From Sambucus nigra (lineage: Eukaryota; Streptophyta; Magnoliopsida; Dipsacales; Adoxaceae), in assembly GCA_949130495.1 (NCBI GenBank), contig OX422218.1:45594823-45658822 (forward strand): a stretch of DNA of 64,000 nucleotides, given 5' to 3'. Shown in pieces: positions 55,420 to 64,000 of this stretch. Numbering within the stretch: the first letter of the stretch is position 1; the number at the start of each line of letters is the position of its first letter. The notes beneath the pieces were generated by a model. The model saw only the letters and a list, made by a program, of their open reading frames with translations. It ran no database searches and had not been told where the DNA came from. A program made the position numbers and the translations under genes.

Positions 55420-55890
55420 CATAGTGATAAGTTGTTAGATGTGTTTAGTAATGACGACGAGTTTGATATTCAAGAGGAGTTTAATGAGCTTCACAAACGT
55501 GCTGAAAGTGCTGAAAAATTAACCTTTTGAATTTGAAGTTCACAAAAAGAATTAAATTTCTTGAAAAATAATTTTTTTATTTTAAAATAAAATAGATTTT
55601 TTAGGAACTGTTGAAACTCAAATAGATATCGTTCATTAGGATTTTATGGACATTAATCGTGATTTTAAAATTTTAAAAGTGTCTAAAAATAGAGTGATTA
55701 TAGAGTTCGAGTTTTTGAGATAGAATTAAAGGACCCTAAACTTTTTGAGGATATGGTTAATGTAAGTGGCATTCAGGATAATGATAAATCTAGAAACAGT
55801 TTGAAGGCACATGAAAATACTCTTAGGGATAAGACCACTTACATTGAGGGGGAGCAAGATATTTTTTTAGGTATTATTAGTGGGACACGT
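55420..55890 (+). pseudogene. Coiled-coil protein remnant, homologue of 46,001-46,723
   Basis: Plus-strand translation: VFSNDDEFDIQEEFNELHKR, then NLKFTKRIKFLEK, DFMDINRDFKILKVSKNRV and ENTLRDKTTYIEGEQDIF. These align in order with LKFPKRIEILEKE, VDMDRDFRKL-stop-LSKKESD and EKTLRDKFDFIEGERANL of the other small element. The start lies about 90 bp after the primer site, so this copy also lacks the UBN2 gag domain. The zinc knuckle is not seen; a frameshift and several stops interrupt it. Confidence 0.6.
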
Positions 55891-57385
55891 ATTATTTAGG
55901 TGGGGATTGTTAGACATGGGGTAGTTTTTATTCTTATGTAGATTTATATTGTTATCTTATGTTTGCATTTAAAGGTGTGTTTAAGTGTGTAAGTTTGCAA
56001 CATGTAACAAAGTTTTCAGGCATGCAAAGCTACTCAAGGTTAATGAGTCTGTCAAGTTGTACTTTTTCCATTTGGGGTTAGGTATTGAGTTATGGATGAG
56101 CTTTACGGACCATAAGAGTTTTATTTTTAGTTTTATCCCGGAATAGTCAAGGGAGGATATTTCACAGGACATATTTCTAAATATAATCAATTTGTATATT
56201 TTGGCTTATTCTCTGTTTTGACAAAACTATTTCAGTAATAGGTTGGAACTTGAGTGTGTTGACCTTTCGAGCCTATGACATGATTTCTTGAAGACGTAGT
56301 GTTTAAGTTAAGAGAGATATATCATCGTGTCATATTCCGTGCTTGTTTCGGTCTTCATGTTAAGAGAATCTCTCATGTATGAATGCATAAATGTTTTGAT
56401 CCTTGGATATTTTATATTTGGGGTTAGGCTTTAATAAAAAAAAATTATTCTTGGGTGTTAGGATTTTCTAAAATTATTTTGCCCCTTCAAAATTTTTTTA
56501 GAAGAAAATACTTTTTTGTGACTTCATTAGAACGAAATTGGGTATGTTGTTCGAACAAAATATGGTACCTCATTAGAACAGGTTCCAACAAACTTCGAAC
56601 GAATCAACTTTGGCAATCGTTGGAATCTCGTTTGATAGCTCTTTGGATACGTGTTCGGATGCGAAGTTATACTCCATTCGAATGAGATACTCCATTCGAA
56701 CGAGGTCCAAAGCTGTTTGAATGAGCCTACGAATTTTTTTAGAATTCGAGATTTTTTAAATTTCTCTTCATCCTTATCTCAATTTTGAAAAACCTCCTAT
56801 AAATAGGAAAGTGGAGCAACAGTTTTATAAGAGAGAAAAACTTATGTTTTGAGTTCCCAAACTCTACCAAAAAGCTCTCGAATCTTGACAGGGAAAAGCT
56901 TGGTGCAGTGGATTCCATGCTTGATCTGTTTATATTCGGTGGACTTCATATTTTGTGATAATACCGAGGCCCGTGTGGACTCACGGGTTGTGGTAGTTAC
57001 GTGGGTGGACTCCTATGAGTCTTTATGGAAGAAAGGTTGAAGATCGAATACGAGTCAAAGCTTGCGAGGCCATCGAGTCATTGTGTAAGTCATTTGTCGA
57101 TGTTTTCAATTTCATATCATTATGAATTTGTGTGGCTGGACCATCTGAGGTTTTTCTCGTTGTGGATTTTCTTCATACATCGAGCATTGTGGTTTGATTT
57201 ACTTATTTTATCCTGAACTTATCTAAACGCATGTTTATGTTAAAATAAAATTAGTTAATTTGTTTATAAGAACAACTTGCTTAAAATTGGTGCAATGTTA
57301 TACTTTGGGGTAAATTCTTTAATTTTAATATTTAATTTAAAAAAAATTAGCTTTTGTCATCCTCCGTATCCGCACTTCCTCAAAT
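55891..57385 (+). repeat. Copia LTR shared by two bodies, with TATA box
   Basis: It begins after AGGTGGGGATTG (a weak polypurine tract) near TTAGACATGGGG at 55,909. It contains TTCGAA-type motifs from 56,520 to 56,720, among them TGTTCGAACAAAA, CTCCATTCGAATGAG and CTCCATTCGAACGAGG. A TATA box CTATAAATAGG at 56,798 precedes the primer site at 57,386 by about 590 bp. Confidence 0.65.
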
Positions 57386-57397
57386 TGGTATCAAATC
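57386..57397 (+). promoter_or_regulatory. Degenerate initiator-Met primer-binding site
   Basis: TGGTATCAAATC matches 10 of 12 bases of TGGTATCAGAGC and stands 22 bp before the gag ATG. Confidence 0.75.
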
Positions 57398-57418
57398 TTG
57401 TTTTCGCAAGTTATTTAG

Positions 57419-57625
57419 ATGAATCCTCGTGGTTGTATAGAGAATTCGTATAATAGGACACCTTTGTTTTATGGCACGGATTATGCTTATTGGAAAGCTT
57501 GGATGAGATCATCTCTAAAATTGATCAGCACATTTGTCTTGATGTTAAAAGGGGGTAGACTTATCCTATTGTGACTACTGAAATTGTCGTTAGTCTCAAG
57601 TCAGTCGCAAATTCGACTGAAGATG
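57419..57625 (+). pseudogene. gag: Copia gag start, truncated
   Basis: MNPRGCIENSYNRTPLFYGT followed by DYAYWKAWMRSSLKLI is the opening of a Copia gag (the Y-W-K/M-R-x-x-L block). After a frameshift the sequence continues TYPIVTTEIVVSLKSVANST. The bases TTATTTAG before the ATG and the first 44 bases after it nearly equal those of the minus-strand gag at 28,908, so both come from one family. The frame is cut at about 57,628 by Tekay LTR sequence. Confidence 0.85.
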
Positions 57626-57627
57626 GC

Positions 57628-58653
57628 CGCATGCACATGGCCGCTTCCCGATGTCTTGCGTTTTAGGTGCCCAGGTGTCATAATTTATAGGCCCTGGAAG
57701 ATGATGGTCATTTAGGGGGGCGCACAGTGGGGAAACCCGGACGGGCGGTCTTAGAATCGTTATAAATAAATATATGATTATAACAATTCAATATCAAGTT
57801 GGACTTGATGGATTATGAATGCCACAAAGAGCATGTTAAAGTTCCATAAAGAGCACAAGGAAAATGCCACAAAGAGCATTTGAAAATGATGATATTCCTG
57901 ATAAGGAAAGGATTTTCTCACAAAATGTAAAATTGAGCTAATGATGCCATAAAGTGCATATAATTGTGAATATACATTATTTCCTATTAAGGAATGGATA
58001 TATGAAAAGAATAAGTGTCGTGATGAAAGTTGTAATTAATGTTAATCATATTGCTTTCTTGTTTAACTAAATTGAATTTATGTTTAAGTGAATTATTCTA
58101 GTTTGCGCATAGAACTATGTAGGTAGATTTCTATTCTTTTTCTAGCATGATTATCTATTCATAAATGTCATACTTTTTATTCATTTGGTAATCATATAAA
58201 ACCGGGCCCTGCCCCTTCATATTTCTTGTTGTGCATGCATCTTGTATCCGTTCAGGTGGCTCCGTCGCAAGGACGCCTATTCTGACTTTCCCATTCCGGT
58301 GTTTTTGGCGAGCCGTGATGCCTTGCGGGTATTACGGGACATATTGCAATAGACACCATCATTCTTGTACTCTAGTTAAGATCAGGTCTTTTACTCAGGC
58401 ATGAGGCCCAAGCTTTTGTAATTGTTTAATGTAACGTATTATATAATTTATTGAATTTGTTCAACACTGTTGTAGAGTCTTTTAACCGACAGCACATTCG
58501 GTCCTTTTAATTGTATACTTGTTGTTATTATATATATATATATGTTCTTGGGGTTCCACTTTTCTTTTCAATATTGGGTTGTTTAAATTCTTTCTGTAAC
58601 TTTAAAACAAAATTTTTGGCAACCCATTTTATGAAATTTTGGGTGGTTATAAC
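57628..58653 (+). repeat. Left LTR remnant
   Basis: It begins abruptly within LTR sequence and runs to about TTTTGGGTGGTTATAA at 58,653. Includes ATGCCA(C/T)AAAGAGCAT repeats (57,809-57,960) that are also present at 63,770-63,910. No primer site follows; the sequence passes directly into unassigned interior, so the start of the interior is deleted. Confidence 0.7.
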
Positions 58654-59966
58654 TAAGTTCCCACCATTTGGCCTATGAAGAAACCCGGTGGGCACTTGCA
58701 ACAGCGAGTTTCTCTGGGATAACTGGACTGAGAAGAAGGTCGATTCTCAAATGTTCACGCGAGGATCGGTTAGAGGCCGGTAGCGTATTATCTTTTGTTG
58801 AGGAGGAAAAGGGATTACGTGCAAAATTATTTGACAGCTAGGGACTAAACAATGGCTATGACGTGGAATGTAGAACCACTCATTTTAAATTCTGTTGATT
58901 GGGGATCAAGGGCAAAGACAAGGTGCCTAGGTGGGGTGTGATGGAAGTAGCTTGGTTTGGATAAGACTCTAGTACGGTATCTTAGAACCATTAGTATTCT
59001 TCTGGGGTGATTGGCGTGTATGTTGGTGGGAATTCCACCTTAGTAGTCGGTGGTGCATCCCCCATGATAAGATAGAGTAGTATTGAGTTTACTCTAGATT
59101 CGGGTGTGCATATTGAGCTTATAGTAGTATCGACATTATTATAGGAAGGGTAATTATATGACTTTAGTGGTAAGGAAGTTTTATGTTTTCTTCACTCGTA
59201 ATGAGGCGAGTGATAATATTTTCAATGTATATGTGTAGTATGTGTTACCTCGTTCGAGTGTTTGGTTGTTTGTTTGCATTGTATGTGGTTGTTATGCCTT
59301 ATCTCCACGACCAACAAGGTTAAGTAGTAATGCATAGGAGGGGTTCCGTGTTTGGATTCCTCTTTTGCGGGACGCTCCACGCGTGAACCTTAACGACGTT
59401 GGGAGTGGAGAGATGCTACTTTTCTTTTCCTTTATTTTATTTTATTTTGTTGATTAAGAGTTGGGTGGAAAAGTTTTAGCCGAGAATCACGTAGTTGAGT
59501 GATTTAGGGCTATTAAAGTGTGAGATAGAAGCACTACATATAGTTCTCTCCCCTGATCGATGTGAGGGAGACTGAGTTATGAAGTCGAATTGAGACTTCT
59601 GGATTATGCCTTGATGAGAAAGCCATTTAGTAAGATATGTATATAATGGGAGAAATATTTGAAATACTTTACAGAAAGTAAATGTTCGATTAATTGAAAT
59701 CCTTAATTATTTAATATGGTAAGATGTAGAAGTAGAATCTTATTAGTAGAGTTGTAAGTTAGAATTTTTACCGGTCCTGATCATGTGTCTTAGATCGTTA
59801 TATCTTGATGACTGACGATGCAAGGTAGTAGTGTAACGGGAGGGTTCCTTGTTTGGATTTTGCCTCAGTGAGACGTCCCACGCATGAAACCGAGCGAATG
59901 TCGGGAGTTGAGAAAGGTCTTGGGCACTAGGGATATAATTAGTATTATACGTCTATTACTTAGATA

Positions 59967-60006
<40 letters not shown>

Positions 60007-60300
60007 ACTTTAGAATTATTGGTATGTAAGGCCTTTAGGGCATGTGATGTTGATTTAGAAAGCTGTTGGGAGTTGACCACGAATAGATTGTGGGTTAACT
60101 CAAAGAGGGATTAGGTCCCTAGGAACGAAAAGTATGGAATCTCGAGAAGTTTGGAAGGTTAGGCCGTTGGAGATGAGGCCTTTCTTAGATAGGGTGTGGC
60201 GTTGGTAACTTAATTTACGGGGAGTTAAAAAGATGAGTTGACTTTTACTCCTGAGCCCATGTTGTTAAGCTCGAGGGTGGATTTAATGAATAAGTCTCTG
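58654..60300. other. Unreadable interior of the Tekay element
   Basis: No domain can be read with confidence. A block of about 85 bp is present twice: GGGGTTCCGTGTTTGGATTC (59,338) and GAGGGTTCCTTGTTTGGATT (59,840), each followed by a GACG(C/T)(T/C)CCACGC(G/A)TGAA stretch and a (C/T)GTTGGGAGT-like end. Confidence 0.4.
59969..60004. repeat. (AT)18 microsatellite
   Basis: Perfect AT repeat of 36 bp inside the decayed Tekay interior. Confidence 0.97.
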
Positions 60301-61650
60301 CCAGGAATGGGGAGTAATGATACTGAAGCATGGACCCATTGTTGGTGCGTCTCACAAGCTTAAACCTTATGGGAAGTATTATTCCACGCTTGAATTAAAA
60401 TTCATTGCGGTAGTGATCGCCTTAAAGAAATGAGGCACTACTTCCTGGGCATGGAATTTGGTCTTTCTCGAGAGCAACAAGTTGTTGCAATATGTTGTGG
60501 GAGGAATCGAGTTGGTGTACGGAGTTCTTAAAGGACTATCGATGATATATTCCCTTTTCGCTAAGGGAAAGCGATTTGGGTAGTAGATTTAACGAGTAGA
60601 AAACCCGTCGGAAAGTTTGTGAAGGCATGGAATGCCAAGTAGAACGAGCATTTATGTTTGTGACTGACCATTTCACCTACTCGTGTGAAGAAGAGTAGTG
60701 GTAGAATGAAGAAAAGTATATTCATAGATATTTTCTTTGAATTTATGGCATCGAGCTGGTCGTAATCATATTTGAGAAATTATTGATCGTTCGACTAAAT
60801 TGTTGCTTTTTCGACCATTATGGGTGGACTATATTTATAAGAGTACACCCCTCTCTATATGGAAGAATGGTAGAGCCGTATGAAGTGCCCTTGGGGGTGG
60901 ACCGAGACTAGATATCCATGTCGAAAGTTTGGTAAAGTTTTCGTGAAGAAATGGGAACCGTATGAAAAAGGAGTACATCTTACCACCCTAAAGTGGATGG
61001 ATGAATGGAGGAAGTTGGCTTAATGCCGAAAGGCATATCTTGAATGTGCGCCTTAGGATACATAACTGATGGAGCAGTAGTTTGTATGGATGGAAATTCC
61101 CGTACAATAATTGGGCTTTTTGAGTGGCCTTATGGGTCATTTCCTAAGGCATGGCACCATGAGTGGCCTAGCGTAGCCGGTTCAGAAATTCGCATACTCG
61201 TCGGATAGAACCAGAAGATAATATGTTCCTTGGACTTGGAATAGTTTTGGAACATTTCTTTAAGGATTTGGCTTTTGAGTCATATGTTGTGAAGGGTTAC
61301 GCCCATGCGAAGAGAAGTTGAGTAGATCTGGGGTTAAGCTTTTACCGTTGGTGTAGGTATCCCCGAGGTGGGAGGTAACGTGATTTTCGGAAGTAAGGCA
61401 ATTTATGCCGAGTTATGTGGGTATCTTCTTCCTCCATAGATAGGTAGGATCAACAGTTCGTGATGAACGATTTGGTGCTATATTAGAGCATAAAGAATGT
61501 AGACTGAGATCGATATAGACGGCCTTAGTCCGAGTCCATTTGAGACGCCACAATGACGAGGGGTTTGTTAAGGGTGATAGAATGATGGTTTAGAGTAGTA
61601 TGCCCTTTTATGTGATTGGGGTACGCCCGAATTTTGAGGGCAAAATTCCC
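60301..61650 (+). pseudogene. pol: Decayed Tekay RNase H and integrase
   Basis: KLKPYGKYYSTLELKFIAVV with IALKK (60,360-60,430) equals the Gypsy RNase H block L-K-x-x-E-x-x-Y-x-x-x-x-L-E-x-x-A-V-V. RHYFLGMEFGLS and GKAIWVVDLTSRKPVGKF follow. Integrase remnants are IDRSTKLLL (60,789) and LWVDYIYKSTPLSIWKNG, and a degraded H-P-x-x-D-G-x-x-x-x-S near 60,985-61,020. The chromodomain region before the polypurine tract is not readable. Confidence 0.6.
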
Positions 61651-61667
61651 TCATAAGGGGGGGAGTA

Positions 61668-64000
61668 TGTAACAACCCTCGCTTTTAGGAGGCTAATTTT
61701 ATATTAATTTACTGCATAAGGTAATTATATAAAATGTTGGAACTAGATTACATATTAATTAAATGAGTTGAAGGTTAATATTTACTAGGTTATTGCATAT
61801 TTACTACATGAGAAAGTAAATATCATTCGGTTGTATGTTTTATCGTGTCATATGATTTAAATGACATTATAGTTTAAATGAGACCGGAACTTGAAATGGA
61901 TTATAAAATTGCCGAATGCCATTTTAGAGGGCGTGGTCAGTCCCGGAATGTGCGAGACAGTCAAAATAAGTGACATATTGTATTTTTGTATTTCGGGCAC
62001 CTTTACCTGATTTTGACTTAAATGCGTATTTGGGAGTCATTTTAATGTGGTATTAACCACTTAAGTTGGGAATTTAGACTTAATCCACGATTAAGTCTTG
62101 CTTTTCATTTATTCTCTTAAGTGTGTATTATCAAACAAGAGAGAAAGAGGGAGGAAGAGAGCTTGGGAGAAAAGTGGAGAAAGAAGAGAGATTTGGAGAT
62201 TGAAGATTGGAGATTGCTTCTATCACCAAGAAATCTGAGATTTCAACTCTAAGGCAAGTTTTCTACTTGCTAATATGTGATTTAAGATGAATAATTTGTG
62301 TGATAGTTGTGTATTTGCTTTTATGGATCAAAAATGGAATTTATGGGAATTAAACCCTAATCTTAGTTTTGATGATGAAAATTGTGGATTCTAGTAGTTA
62401 TAAATCATGTGGGCTGATTTTGGGTAGATAAATGATGTTGGATGTGGGTAAAAGTGGAGAAGATTTAGGATTTGGGAGAAATTAGGGTTCATAACCCGTA
62501 TCCCCTTTCTTGGAAAAATTGCAGGGGCGAATCGATTCGGCCCTAGGGTGAATCGATTCCCTAAGGGGTCAGCCTACAGGTCTGCAACCCCGAATCAATT
62601 CGGGTTAAGGCCGAATAGATTAGTCCAAGTGCAGAATGTTGTATTTGTCATCCGAATCGATTCGCTTTTGGGCGAATCGATTCGCTGCCTGGGGCGAATC
62701 GATTCGGCCCTTGGGCGAATCGATTCGAAATCATGCTGTTTTGAGTAAATTTTTCTATCTCAATTTTTATCTTTTTCTTCAGGCTTAGGGCCTAGGAACC
62801 TTCTTATATGAAGTAAACTTAGAGTTTTAGAGTCCTAGATGAGTGGTGTAACTACCCTAGGATAGAAATGATTTATACGGGGTTGTTTTGGGGGTATGCC
62901 AATTGAAGTTAAGGCATTCTTTTCTTTAGTTGATTATTATGAGACTAGGTAATTGTAGTATTATGTTTGGGAGATTTTAGAAGCTTAATTGAGCTACGTT
63001 AGCCTTGATGGTTTATAATAATACCACAAACGAATCTTAGGAGAGCAAATTTAAGCTACTCTTTCATTGGGGTATGTTAGTCTGGGGTGATTCATGATAA
63101 CACCCTAAAATGTTTGGAGATAATCGAACGTTATTCACTTCTTCGAGGTTGTAATGACGATGTAGTGTACGTATGGCTCCGAATATAATTGGGATAATAT
63201 TAAAGGTTAATGGTTTCAAATAATGAAACACGCATATGACAAATGGAGTATGTTAACGAAATGATTATGGTAATGATGATGTAAATGATTATGGTTTCAT
63301 ACAAATGGAACATACATATGAAAAATGGAAATGAAAATGAAATGGAAATGGTATTGATTTTGGTAAATGATAATTTACTAAATTATGAATATGGTAATTG
63401 ATTTTTTTTTTTTTTTGAAACACACCCTCTCTAAATTCCATCATAAGGGAAGTTCATGCGTGAGGTGAAGCTCCCTGGCTAGTGAATGCAGGGTGGATAT
63501 AGTCCTAGGCCATGTGAGCGTTTGTTGTTGTATATTTTTCTGCAATGGGTAGGTAATTCCGGGTGTGGTTATGACTACCCCGCAGGCACATGGCCGCTTC
63601 CCGACGTCTTGCGTTTTAGATGCCCAGGTGTCGTAAATGATAGGCCCTGGAAGATGATGGTCATTTAGGGGCGCGCACAGTGGGGAAACCCGGACGGGCG
63701 GTCTTAGAATTGTTATAAATAAATATATGATTATAACAATTCAATATCAAGTTGGACTTGATGGATTATGAATGCCACAAAGAGCATGTTAAAGTGCCAT
63801 AAAGAGCACAAGGAAAATGCCATAAAGAGCATTTGAAAATGATGATATTCCTCATAAGGAAAGGATTTTCTCACAAAATGTCAAATTGAGATAATGATGC
63901 CATAAAGTGCATATAATTGTGAATATACATTATTTCCTATTAAGGAATGGATATATGAAAAGAATAAGTGTACGTGATGAAAGTTGTAATTAATGTTAAT
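61668..64000 (+). repeat. Right LTR, continues past window end
   Basis: It starts TGTAACAACCCTCGC after the polypurine tract. A purine-rich leader-like stretch at 62,136-62,215 suggests transcription starts near there. It carries the CGAATCGATTCG cluster (62,528-62,727), a poly-T at 63,403-63,417 and the segment repeated from the left LTR. Confidence 0.75.
62528..62727. repeat. Cluster of CGAATCGATTCG palindromes in the Tekay LTR
   Basis: Perfect 12-bp palindromes CGAATCGATTCG start at 62,528, 62,653, 62,673, 62,695 and 62,716. Variants are at 62,550 (GAATCGATTC), 62,591 (CGAATCAATTCG) and 62,612 (CGAATAGATTAG). The last four perfect copies are 20-22 bp apart, joined by short G-rich spacers. 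Confidence 0.95.

Larger units (their letters stand above)
52640..57625 (+). mobile_element. Tandem Copia array: LTR, coiled-coil body, LTR, gag
   Basis: Plus-strand order: LTR (52,640-55,325, interrupted by a 1.4-kb insertion), primer site (55,326), coiled-coil ORF, polypurine-like tract, LTR (55,906-57,385), second primer site (57,386), Copia gag start (57,419). The middle LTR thus ends one body and begins another, as expected from recombination between related elements. The second body is cut after about 200 bp by Tekay LTR sequence at 57,628. The left edge is approximate. Confidence 0.65.
57628..64000 (+). mobile_element. Tekay-type Gypsy element, left LTR truncated, right LTR incomplete in window
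   Basis: The sequence 57,628-58,070 recurs almost unchanged at 63,584-64,000 (GCACATGGCCGCTTCCCGA onward), in the same orientation and 5,956 bp apart. A polypurine tract (AAGGGGGGGAG) precedes TGTAACAACCCTC at 61,668. So the right LTR starts at 61,668 and leaves the window, while the left LTR lost about its first 1.9 kb. The interior holds decayed pol. The low divergence of the visible LTR parts suggests a younger age than the pol damage implies. Confidence 0.75.

Noticed and set aside
1..64000. tRNA, rRNA or organelle-derived genes
   Set aside because: I saw no cloverleaf with a B-box-like GGTTCGAATCC, no rRNA blocks and no plastid or mitochondrial gene sequence. The TGGTATCAGAGC matches are retroelement primer sites, not tRNA genes.

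Overview
The window is intergenic DNA from a flowering plant. It is almost entirely layered, decayed LTR retrotransposons with AT-rich microsatellites and minisatellites between them. I found no convincing host housekeeping gene, tRNA or rRNA. The plant assignment rests on the families seen: Ty3/Gypsy Tat (with its second, archaeal-type RNase H), Gypsy Tekay/Del chromoviruses, Copia SIRE/Maximus-like elements with initiator-Met tRNA primer sites, Myb/SANT-like transposon proteins and plant mobile domain (PMD) genes. I cannot name the species.

Layout. (1) 1-18,000: a large Tat element read left to right. It has leader repeats, gag, protease, reverse transcriptase, RNase H, archaeal RNase H and integrase (1,122-8,210). 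Two genes follow on the opposite strand: a DUF7745-like gene (10,952 to 9,661) and a PMD gene with introns (about 13,600 to 11,534), each with a TATA-like box. Then come a long two-type tandem array (14,350-15,632), a second array, a polypurine tract and an LTR (16,130 to about 18,000). That LTR is followed by a primer-binding-site-like sequence, so it is flanked on both sides by element interior. (2) 18,380-25,740: an unrecognised 229-codon minus-strand ORF, AT-rich repeats, two convergent Myb/SANT-like genes of PIF/Harbinger type, a 169-bp tandem repeat, and two divergent copies of an unrecognised protein family around a heptamer microsatellite. (3) 25,741-31,060: a minus-strand SIRE-like Copia element, truncated in integrase, lying in the 3' end of a minus-strand Tekay pol. 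(4) 34,464 to about 41,800: a plus-strand Tekay element with two related LTRs and a truncated, stop-ridden pol. (5) 43,152-47,842: a small Copia derivative with both LTRs, primer site and polypurine tract, encoding only a coiled-coil/zinc-knuckle protein. (6) 50,250-51,990: a second, more decayed Tat pol. (7) 52,640-57,625: a tandem Copia array (LTR, coiled-coil body, LTR, gag) whose first LTR carries a 1.4-kb insertion. (8) 57,628-64,000: another Tekay element with a truncated left LTR, a very decayed pol and a right LTR running off the window.

How parts fit together. No element looks autonomous today. In the main Tat element most of about 22 in-frame stops in gag-pol fit C-to-T change at CAA, CAG or CGA codons, and only about three frameshifts interrupt 7 kb. 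This fits heavy cytosine methylation after insertion. The small Copia derivatives lack pol and would have needed proteins from SIRE-like relatives such as the one at 25.7-30 kb.

The most unusual feature is not a gene. Several unrelated retrotransposons here each carry a cluster of short perfect or near-perfect palindromes repeated about every 20 bp, with a different palindrome in each family: GGACCGGTCC in Tat, TTCGAA-centred in Copia LTRs, GATCGATC in the 1.4-kb insertion and CGAATCGATTCG in the Tekay LTR. The second is the antisense DUF7745/PMD gene pair, which kept its introns because it lies opposite to the genomic RNA.
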